Below, piece after piece: positions 58,260-64,000 of a stretch of DNA of 64,000 bases. Position 1 is the stretch's first letter. The number at the start of each line of letters is the position of its first letter. Source of the stretch: Bin87 sp965220265 (GTDB lineage Bacteria > Chloroflexota > Dehalococcoidia > Lucifugimonadales > UBA3495); contig CBDCPM010000004.1 in assembly GCA_965220265.1 (NCBI GenBank), forward strand, positions 3,968,001-4,032,000, read 5' to 3'. The notes under the pieces were generated by a model. That model saw only the letters and a list, made by a program, of their open reading frames with translations. It was not told the DNA's origin and did not search any database. The position numbers and the translations under genes were made by a program.

Positions 58260-58481
58260 ATGACCGATGTCGGAGATCTGAAACCCGGCGACATCGTCCG
58301 TTTGAAGAAGCCCCACCCCTGCGGCGGCTATCACTGGCACGTCAACCGGGTCGGCGGCGACATCGGCCTGCGCTGTCTAACCTGCGGCCGCTATGTTATG
58401 ACACCCCGGTTCCGCATTCTCAAGCGCATCCGCGAGATTACCCGGCCTGTCGTAGACGCTGACGAACAACGCCTCCAGTGA
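58260..58481 (+). CDS. DUF951 family protein
   Basis: 73 residues from ATG 58260. Matches DUF951: LKPGDIVRLKKPHPCGGYHW, VGGDIGLRCLTCGRYVM (CxxC) and PRFRILKRIREI. The three Cys and His could bind a metal. The family is small, basic and often located near tRNA-modification or ychF genes. Function unknown. The gene is coupled to the MFS gene by a GTGA overlap. Confidence 0.85.
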   Translation: MTDVGDLKPGDIVRLKKPHPCGGYHWHVNRVGGDIGLRCLTCGRYVMTPRFRILKRIREITRPVVDADEQRLQ

Positions 58482-59770
58482 CGACAAGTTCATTGCGGTC
58501 CGCCGTGGGCCGTGGGGGTCGCTACCACAGCGTTGCCCTCCTCTGCGCCGTCGTCGCGCTGAATAGCTTTGGCATGGGCGTCATTTCGCCCGTGCTCCCG
58601 CTGTTCCTGCAACACGAGTACGGTGTATCTGCCACCGAGGTCGGCATAGCCGTCGGCTTCTTCTTCGGCATGGCCCGTCTTATCACCAGCGTGCCGGCCG
58701 GTTACCTCGCCCAGCGCTACGGGCGGCGTCGCGTTCTCGCCCTCGGATCGGCCATCAACTTGGTCGGCGCCGCTTTGGTTTCCGTCTCTTTCAGCTACGT
58801 GTGGCTCACCGGGTGGCGTTTCGTCTCCGGGTTCGGCGGCAGCATCTTCCTCACCGTTGCCACCATCTATCTGCGTGACGAGGCTACCCCCGAAAACCGC
58901 GGCCGACTGCTGAGCCTTCAGGAACTGAGCATCCTGGCTGGCCAGACCCTGGGGCCCCTGCTGGGCGGCTACCTTGCCAGCCTGTTTGGCTTGCGGGTTC
59001 CCTTGTACGTCCAGGCAGTTTTGATGGCCGCGTCCTTGCTCGTTATCATCGTGGCCCTGCCCGAGTCCCGCTGGCGCGAACAGCTGGCAACGGACGGCGC
59101 GACTCGTCGCCGCGCGGCGCCCCAGACCCAAAACCCCGGGGCCGGCGCTGCTGGCGCTCCGCCCGACCCGGCCCGTCGCCGGGGCGCGATCTGGCGGCTG
59201 ATTTTCAGCCCTGCCTTCATCCTCGTCGGGATGTTCGCGCTGATGATCGTCGCCAACCGTCAGGGCGCCCGCATGAGCGTCATGCCCCTATTCGGACGCC
59301 AAAAAGGATTCGGTCCGGATGACCTCGGCCTGTGGTTCAGCGTCACCCACTTCCCACAGTTCTTCACCACCCTGATGTCCGGCTACCTGTCCGACCGCTT
59401 TGGGCGCAAGACCCCCATCCTGCCATCCATCATTCTGATGACGCTGGGAATTGCCGCGTTCATCTGGGCCGGAAACCTGTGGCAGCTTCTGTTGTCCGGT
59501 GTCTTGCTGGGCATGGGCGAAGGGTTGGGCAGCCCCGCCGGCACCGTGTTCTTCGCCGACATCGCCCCTCCGGGTTTGGAGGGCGTCACCATTGGCTTGC
59601 TTCGCACCTTCGGCGGCATCGGAACCGTCATGGGCGCGCTGGTCCTGGGCGCCATCGCCGACGCCAGCAGCTTCTCCTGGTCACTCTGGATCGACGCCAT
59701 CGTCTTCGCCGCATCCGGCATCGGCCTCCTTATCTTCGTTCGCGAGACCCACCGCCGCCGCTCCGGCTGA
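58478..59770 (+). CDS. MFS transporter
   Basis: 430 residues, GTG start overlapping the DUF951 stop by four bases. Twelve TM helices; motif A-like AGYLAQRYGRRRVLALG in the 2-3 loop and SGYLSDRFGRKTPIL in the second half, with a long cytoplasmic loop between TM6 and TM7 (Gly/Ala/Pro/Arg-rich, about 205-235). Multidrug- or sugar-efflux-like. The coupling to pyrF-DUF951 gives no clear hint of substrate. Confidence 0.87.
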   Translation: MTTSSLRSAVGRGGRYHSVALLCAVVALNSFGMGVISPVLPLFLQHEYGVSATEVGIAVGFFFGMARLITSVPAGYLAQRYGRRRVLALGSAINLVGAALVSVSFSYVWLTGWRFVSGFGGSIFLTVATIYLRDEATPENRGRLLSLQELSILAGQTLGPLLGGYLASLFGLRVPLYVQAVLMAASLLVIIVALPESRWREQLATDGATRRRAAPQTQNPGAGAAGAPPDPARRRGAIWRLIFSPAFILVGMFALMIVANRQGARMSVMPLFGRQKGFGPDDLGLWFSVTHFPQFFTTLMSGYLSDRFGRKTPILPSIILMTLGIAAFIWAGNLWQLLLSGVLLGMGEGLGSPAGTVFFADIAPPGLEGVTIGLLRTFGGIGTVMGALVLGAIADASSFSWSLWIDAIVFAASGIGLLIFVRETHRRRSG

Positions 59771-59807
59771 TCATCCCCTCGCTGCTGGGACCCGCTTTCG
59801 CTACATC

Positions 59808-59846
59808 TGTCATTGCGAGCGAAGCGCGGCAATCTCGTTCAAGCAA
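59808..59846. repeat. REP-like repeat, copy 3
   Basis: Starts TGTCATTGCGAGCGAAGCG, continues CGGCAATCTCG and ends TCAAGCAA. Lies between two convergent transporter genes and may help terminate both. Confidence 0.75.
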
Positions 59847-59893
59847 CGGCCATAGATCCGGTCACGGCACCGGTTAGCGACTTCGTTCGGTGA

Positions 59894-61264
59894 TCAATTC
59901 GCGTCGCCTGGGTCGATTGGTGGCGCCACGCCGCTGACCGCCAACGCTGGCGAAATGACCGGACGTTGCACCTGCACCTTCAACAGCAGCAATCCCCCAA
60001 TCACAAGCATCAGCGCGCTCGCTCCCAGCAGGGCCGTGTAGCCGAATCCCGGCCCGAACCAGACCGATACCAGGTCGGGCAGAGGACCCATCGCCTTGGC
60101 TCCCGCCGCCCCCATCAACGTCCCCAGGTTCACCACGGACATGTGCTGCGCTTCCCTGCCCGGGGATACCAGGTCGTTGGCCAGCGCCCAGTGCGTGGTC
60201 ATGATGATACCCACCGCTCCCCCGACGACGCTTGCCACCACTACGGCCAGTAGGTACGTGCTCACCCACATCATCGCAATCGTTCCCAGCAGGGCGGCCA
60301 CTGTGCCCACCGCGAGCACCGGTTTCCGCCCTACCCGGTCCGACAACCAGCCCGATGGGTAGGTCGTCAGCACCAGCATCCCGCCGATCCCGATGATCGC
60401 AACTCCCAGCGCCTGCGCCGGGTTTTCCACCTGCACCTTGTCCCGAAGGAAAAACAGCCCGTAGGTCGTGTAGATCACCACCGCCGCCAGGAACGCGGCC
60501 CGCGAAGCCACGAACCAGGGTAGGTCCGGATGCAGCCGCTCCAGGCTGGTCGATTCCGGGAACGCCATCGCCGACCGGTGAAACGCCGCCATGGCGGTGC
60601 GACCCGCCTCGCGCATCCGTCGGTAGATCGTCGTTGAGCTGATCGACGCCGTGATCAGTATCGCCGCCACGAACATTGCCAGGGTCGCCCAGAGCCAGTA
60701 GGGGTTGTCCGGTCTCGAGTAGTGCCCCACCATCAGCGCCGCCACGCACAGGATGCTCGCTCCGCCCAGCGCTTCCAGCAGGGTCTTGATCGACGCCGCC
60801 TCTCCCATTCGGTTTGACGGCACCAACTCTCTGATGCTGGCCAGATACGGCGAGTACGCGATCCCCGAGTTGATCTGTATGAACAGCCACACCACCAGCA
60901 AACTGCTGTACGTGAGCGGAGCGGCCAGCGCAATCAGGGCAACCGGAATGCACACGCAGGCCCACAGCATGTACGGCAATCGCCGCCCCAGGCGCGACCG
61001 CGTACGATCGCTCGCCCAGCCCACCGGAACCTGCACCAGCGCTGCCGCCAGCATCCCGGCCAGTCCGAGAACCCCCAGCAGCGTGTTCTTGGCCGCCTCG
61101 GGCGCAACGTCCAGCACCAGGATCGGCAGGACTGCCGTGTCCATGGCCAGCACGAACCCGGCGAGTCCGAAGCTGTATGCGTTCAACCGGGCCAGCGACC
61201 ACTTTCCCCAAGCTTCCGTCGCCATCGCCGAATCGGGATGTGTACTGTAACCGTATGCGTTCAT
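59894..61264 (-). CDS. MFS transporter, GPH/sucrose-symporter-like
   Basis: 456 residues. Twelve TM helices. The cytoplasmic 2-3 loop has VGWASDRTRSRLGRRLPYML, the signature of the glycoside-pentoside-hexuronide/SLC45-like branch, and the second-half loop has SGWLSDRVGRKPVLAVG. A long central loop (about 205-245) contains STSLERLHPDLPW. Sugar or nucleoside import is possible. An overlapping open frame at 59874-61211 on the same strand is a shadow. Confidence 0.87.
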   Translation of the reverse strand: MNAYGYSTHPDSAMATEAWGKWSLARLNAYSFGLAGFVLAMDTAVLPILVLDVAPEAAKNTLLGVLGLAGMLAAALVQVPVGWASDRTRSRLGRRLPYMLWACVCIPVALIALAAPLTYSSLLVVWLFIQINSGIAYSPYLASIRELVPSNRMGEAASIKTLLEALGGASILCVAALMVGHYSRPDNPYWLWATLAMFVAAILITASISSTTIYRRMREAGRTAMAAFHRSAMAFPESTSLERLHPDLPWFVASRAAFLAAVVIYTTYGLFFLRDKVQVENPAQALGVAIIGIGGMLVLTTYPSGWLSDRVGRKPVLAVGTVAALLGTIAMMWVSTYLLAVVVASVVGGAVGIIMTTHWALANDLVSPGREAQHMSVVNLGTLMGAAGAKAMGPLPDLVSVWFGPGFGYTALLGASALMLVIGGLLLLKVQVQRPVISPALAVSGVAPPIDPGDAN

Positions 61265-61311
61265 AGTGGTCTTATGAACTCTGATATTCGTCGTCTAATG
61301 CATCTGCCACA

Positions 61312-61320
61312 TGCTACAAT
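61312..61320 (+). promoter_or_regulatory. Extended -10 upstream of the BtuF-like gene
   Basis: TGCTACAAT, leaving a leader of about 200 bases before the GTG start. The leader contains a CCGGG/CCCGG hairpin near 61329 and a 16-bp tandem repeat, but no cobalamin-riboswitch consensus was found. Confidence 0.4.
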
Positions 61321-61441
61321 GCCGCCGCCGGGGTATCAAACCCGGTTTCAACGTATTTAGTGGACAAACCCGTTCCCATGAGTCGGCCCATGAGAACTTC
61401 CATGCCTTCGGTTCCTTGGGCGCGTCGGCTCTACTTGCCTG

Positions 61442-61489
61442 CAATTCCCCTGCCATCCAATTCCCCTGCCATCCAATTCCCCTGCCATC
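61442..61489. repeat. Three perfect 16-bp tandem repeats
   Basis: CAATTCCCCTGCCATC repeated exactly three times at 61442, 61458 and 61474 in the leader of the BtuF-like gene. No coding function; a slippage-type minisatellite. Confidence 0.9.
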
Positions 61490-61529
61490 GATGACCGGCC
61501 CTCTCCCCAAACATTAAGGTTTTCCGACC

Positions 61530-62558
61530 GTGCGTATTTGCTCTTTGCTGCCCAGCGGAACCGAAATCCTGTTCGCTCTGAATTTGCAGGATCAGATAAT
61601 AGGCGTTACCGACCTCTGCGACTACCCGCCCGAAGCCACCGCAATCAGGGTGGTCTGCCGCAGCCGCATCGATCCCTCGGTTATGTCCAGCGAGGAAGTC
61701 GAGGCGGAGATGCACCGCATCCTGTCCGCCGGCGAAAACCCGTACGACCTCGATGTCGATTGGCTCCAGGCCGCCGCTCCCGACCTGGTGATCACCCAGG
61801 ATCTCTGCTACTTCTGCGAAATCGACGCCGGCACCGTCCAGCGAGCCGTCGCACCCATCCCCGCGCCGCCAACCGTCCTCAACCTGAACCCCCGCACCTT
61901 GGAAGAGATCCTCAATAGCTTCCTGGAAGTGGGCATGGCCTGCTCCGTGCCGGATCGTGCGCAATCGCTCGTATCCGCCCTCAGAGAGCGTGTCGACGCG
62001 GTGGCTCTCAAAGTGGACGCGGCCCGCACCAGGCCCGCGGTTTTTTCAGTCGAGGGTGTCAATCCCCTGGTTATCGGCGGCCATTGGGTAACCGATCTCC
62101 TGGTCCGGGCGGGCGGCCTGTTGCCCGAGCGTTTTGTCCCAGGCTGCCCCGCCGAACGCATCGCTTGGGAAGACGTGGTCGCCGCACGACCGGACAAGTT
62201 CTACATCGATCTGTGTTCTTCCGATCTTTCCCGCAGCGTCCGCGAAATTCCCTGGCTCGCCGCCCATCCCGGCTGGAACGACCAGCCCGCCGTGCGCTCT
62301 GGCGAAGTCTACCTGATCGACCATAGCACCCTGAGCCGCCCTGGCCCTCGGGTCGTCGACGGCCTCGAGCTGTTGGCGCAGCTCACCCATCCCGACATGT
62401 TTGAGGGCCGTATCCCGCCGAACACCGTCTTGAAACTCGATCCGGTCGCAGCCCAAAACGATCCGGAGTTCGTCGGCGACGCCTTCAAACCTTGGCCCGG
62501 CACCGGGGATGTTGGCGCTCCACTGGTCGGCATGGCGATCGGATCGACCTCGGCATGA
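61530..62558 (+). CDS. BtuF-like cobalamin/iron-complex binding protein, cytoplasmic form
   Basis: 342 residues, GTG start with AAGG upstream. Periplasmic-binding-protein fold of cluster A-II: RICSLLPSGTEILFALNLQDQIIGVT, the DLVITQDLC strand, a long backbone helix (about 125-160), the VIGGHWVTDLLVRAGG segment and the tail VDGLELLAQLTHP. Unlike transport partners, it has no signal peptide or lipobox, and no permease or ATPase gene is near. Soluble orphan versions of this family are known but uncharacterised. It contains a CYFC pair. Confidence 0.84.
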   Translation: MRICSLLPSGTEILFALNLQDQIIGVTDLCDYPPEATAIRVVCRSRIDPSVMSSEEVEAEMHRILSAGENPYDLDVDWLQAAAPDLVITQDLCYFCEIDAGTVQRAVAPIPAPPTVLNLNPRTLEEILNSFLEVGMACSVPDRAQSLVSALRERVDAVALKVDAARTRPAVFSVEGVNPLVIGGHWVTDLLVRAGGLLPERFVPGCPAERIAWEDVVAARPDKFYIDLCSSDLSRSVREIPWLAAHPGWNDQPAVRSGEVYLIDHSTLSRPGPRVVDGLELLAQLTHPDMFEGRIPPNTVLKLDPVAAQNDPEFVGDAFKPWPGTGDVGAPLVGMAIGSTSA

Positions 62559-62562
62559 CCGA

Positions 62563-62592
62563 CTGGCATTAGTGATATTGGGCAGGTATAAT
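62563..62592 (+). promoter_or_regulatory. Promoter of the flavin reductase gene
   Basis: CTGGCA (62563-62568), 18 bp, perfect TATAAT (62587-62592), 31 bases before the GTG start. It begins 4 bases after the stop of the BtuF-like gene. Confidence 0.55.
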
Positions 62593-62623
62593 CATCGCCA
62601 ACCTAACCGGGGGTGAGCGCGCA

Positions 62624-63112
62624 GTGGTTAGTCAAGATGAGTTCCGGCAGGCCATGTCAAGGTTTGCGACTGGGGTCACCGTTATCACAACGATCGATCC
62701 GTCGGGTAGTCCCCACGCCATGACCGCCAACGCATTCACTTCAGTTTGCCTTGATCCGCCGACTCTTTTGGTGTGTGTGGCCCATAACACCATCACCTAC
62801 GGCTATGTTGAAGAACGGAAGCGCATCGGGGTCAACGTGTTGCGCGAAGAACAGGAAGTGCTGGGCCGTTACTTCGCCCGCCGACCTGAGCAACGGGAAG
62901 GTAACCCAGATTATTCGTACACCATGGGAACGCACGACGTGCCCGAGCTGGACGGCTCCATGGTCTTCTTCAATTGCGACATCGTCGGCTCCCACGTCTA
63001 CGGCGACCACACCATCTACGTGGGCGAAGTCCGTGAGATGAAAAGCACCGGGGATGAGGCCAACCCATTGATGTTCTACGATAGCCACTGGTACCATCCC
63101 GCCCACGAATAA
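62624..63112 (+). CDS. Flavin reductase family protein
   Basis: 162 residues, GTG start with GGGGGTGAG upstream. FMN-binding split barrel of the HpaC/RutF type: FRQAMSRFATGVTVITTIDP at the N-terminus, MTANAFTSVCLDPPTLLVCV, IGVNVLREEQ, and FFNCDIVGSHVYGDHTIYVGEV near the C-terminus with its conserved GDH. It supplies reduced flavin to two-component monooxygenases. The luciferase-like gene 118 bases downstream (own leader, hairpin between) is a plausible partner. Confidence 0.9.
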   Translation: MVSQDEFRQAMSRFATGVTVITTIDPSGSPHAMTANAFTSVCLDPPTLLVCVAHNTITYGYVEERKRIGVNVLREEQEVLGRYFARRPEQREGNPDYSYTMGTHDVPELDGSMVFFNCDIVGSHVYGDHTIYVGEVREMKSTGDEANPLMFYDSHWYHPAHE

Positions 63113-63150
63113 GCCGCCCAATCGTCCTTCTATCCAATCGACAAGCCAAC

Positions 63151-63175
63151 GAGGGCAGGCGTAGAACCTGCCCTC
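63151..63175 (+). terminator. Hairpin after flavin reductase
   Basis: GAGGGCAGG and CCTGCCCTC (9 bp) with a 7-base loop, followed by TAACATA; T-poor, so it may attenuate rather than stop transcription. Confidence 0.55.
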
Positions 63176-63230
63176 TAACATACCGGCGCCCGAAGATCCT
63201 GTTGCTCTGTATCATCCCGCAAGGTCGACC

Positions 63231-64000
63231 ATGACCACCTCCGCAAGCAACCCTGCCGATACCAACGCTCTGCACTTCGGCGCCAGCATGGCTCTCCCTG
63301 CCAGCCGCACCGCCGAGCAGGCGCGCCTCATGGAAGAGCTCGGCTTCGAATACATGGGAGCCGGCGAGCACTTCATGCGCGGCCGCCCGCCCGGCCCTAC
63401 CCACGCGGCCCTACCCTTGCTCGCCGTTGCCGCCGGGGCAACCCAGCGAATGCGCGTCGTCACCTCGGTCACCCTGGCTCCCTTCTACCACCCTCTCATG
63501 CTGGCCCGCATGACCGCCACCCTCGACATCGCCTCCGGCGGACGGCTTACCCTCGGCGTCGGCGTTGGCGGCGAGTTCCCCATGGAATATGAGAACTCCG
63601 GCCTCGACATCCGCCGACGGGGCCGTCGTACCGACGAATGCCTCGACGCCCTCCGTCGCCTCTGGACCGAGGACACCGTCTCCTTCCAAGGCCGTCATTA
63701 CACGCTGGATGAAGCCGCCATCAACCCCAAACCCGCACAGCAGCCTCACCCTCCCGTCTGGGTCGCCGGCCGTCGTGACGCCGCCATGCGTCGCGCCGTC
63801 CGCTACGGGGACGGCTGGCTGCCCTACTTTTACAGCCCAGACCGCTATCGCGACAGCGTGTCTAAGATCGCTTCTTTCGCCGAGGAAGAACAACGCGATA
63901 TCAGCAACTTCCAATGGGCCTTTTTCCCTTACATCACCTTGGCCCCTACCGAGGAGCAAGCCGCCCGCGTTGCCGCCGCGGCCCTCGGCGACCAATACCT
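63231..64000 (+). CDS. Luciferase-like flavin-dependent oxidoreductase, 3' end outside window
   Basis: At least 256 residues from ATG 63231, open to the last base. LLM-class TIM barrel: HFGASMALPASRTAEQARLM, LGFEYMGAGEHFM (His of the EH motif), TQRMRVVTSVTLAPFYHPLM, DIASGGRLTLGVGVGG (flavin phosphate loop), RRTDECLDALRRLW and PVWVAGRRDAAMRRAVRYGDGW. It uses reduced FMN or F420. It is more compact than the 25.8 kb paralogue and clearly from another LLM subfamily. It follows the flavin reductase on the same strand. Confidence 0.92.
   Translation, partial: MTTSASNPADTNALHFGASMALPASRTAEQARLMEELGFEYMGAGEHFMRGRPPGPTHAALPLLAVAAGATQRMRVVTSVTLAPFYHPLMLARMTATLDIASGGRLTLGVGVGGEFPMEYENSGLDIRRRGRRTDECLDALRRLWTEDTVSFQGRHYTLDEAAINPKPAQQPHPPVWVAGRRDAAMRRAVRYGDGWLPYFYSPDRYRDSVSKIASFAEEEQRDISNFQWAFFPYITLAPTEEQAARVAAAALGDQY

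Noticed and set aside
59874..61211. A 445-codon minus-strand frame overlapping the MFS gene
   Set aside because: Gly/Arg/Ala-rich sequence with no TM segments; it is a shadow of the transporter frame in GC-rich DNA.
61312..61529. Cobalamin riboswitch before the BtuF-like gene
   Set aside because: No B12-box-like consensus is visible; the leader is dominated by a simple tandem repeat.
1..64000. tRNA and rRNA genes
   Set aside because: No T-loop or acceptor-stem patterns and no rRNA segments were recognised by eye; a tRNAscan-SE and Infernal run would be decisive.

Overview
The window looks like a contig from a Chloroflexota bacterium, most plausibly a SAR202/Dehalococcoidia-like lineage. This is an inference from gene content; there is no rRNA or tRNA here to prove it. 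The pointers are a GC-rich sequence (about 60% by eye), two luciferase-like flavin-dependent monooxygenases plus a stand-alone flavin reductase (families known to be expanded in SAR202), a GMC oxidoreductase, a DUF3500 protein, a single-chain ETF, a T-box in front of ilvB, and tandem clpP genes next to tig and clpX. About 60 protein-coding loci are supported. I see no tRNA, rRNA, CRISPR array, prophage or complete insertion sequence.

Layout. 0-9.8 kb: an OmpR-type response regulator cut by the window edge, a membrane/coiled-coil protein, a Moco-binding oxidoreductase with a CopD-like membrane protein, an SDR, a small zinc ribbon, a SirB1-like protein, a DM13 lipoprotein-like protein, a GH15 hydrolase, an SMP-30 lactonase and a convergent GMC oxidoreductase. 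9.9-18.3 kb: a long plus-strand housekeeping run dprA-topA-xerC-aroQ-efp-xseA-xseB-formyltransferase. 18.3-22.6 kb: the protein-quality-control operon tig-clpP-clpP-clpX on the minus strand. 22.9-25.7 kb: an ATP-grasp / transglutaminase / alpha-E cluster whose ATP-grasp gene is broken by two frameshifts. 25.8-31.6 kb: a flavin monooxygenase, a Uma2 nuclease-like protein, panE, an HTH protein and ilvB under a clear T-box leader with its own promoter. 31.8-38.4 kb: two unknown proteins, two thioredoxin-fold lipoproteins in an ATGA-coupled pair, and argJ-argB. 38.4-46.7 kb: an AAA ATPase/PIN pair, divergent pncB, a fused ETF beta-alpha gene, a Cys-rich ORF, an MFS transporter and a glycosyltransferase.

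46.7-54 kb is an accessory, decaying region. It holds a truncated UDP-diacylglucosamine-diphosphatase-like gene, a frameshifted PLD/zinc-ribbon gene, an orphan AprB ferredoxin, an AAA-ATPase/TOPRIM pair, an MFS transporter, a zinc-ribbon/HEPN protein, a small gene interrupted by an in-frame TGA, and REP/MITE-like repeats. 54-64 kb: lepA, DUF3500, pyrF, a DUF951 protein, two MFS carriers, a cytoplasmic BtuF-like protein, a flavin reductase and a second luciferase-like monooxygenase that runs off the window end.

Regulation that can be read directly: several promoters have a good -35/-10 pair with 17-18 bp spacing. At least eight genes carry an extended -10 of the form TGnTAnnnT, and for dprA, lepA and the AAA-PIN gene it sits so close to the start codon that the mRNA should be leaderless. 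The most interesting items are the broken ATP-grasp peptide locus, the two ATPase/nuclease pairs, the orphan AprB, the fused ETF, the unusual EF-P loop and the 134-bp inverted-repeat element.
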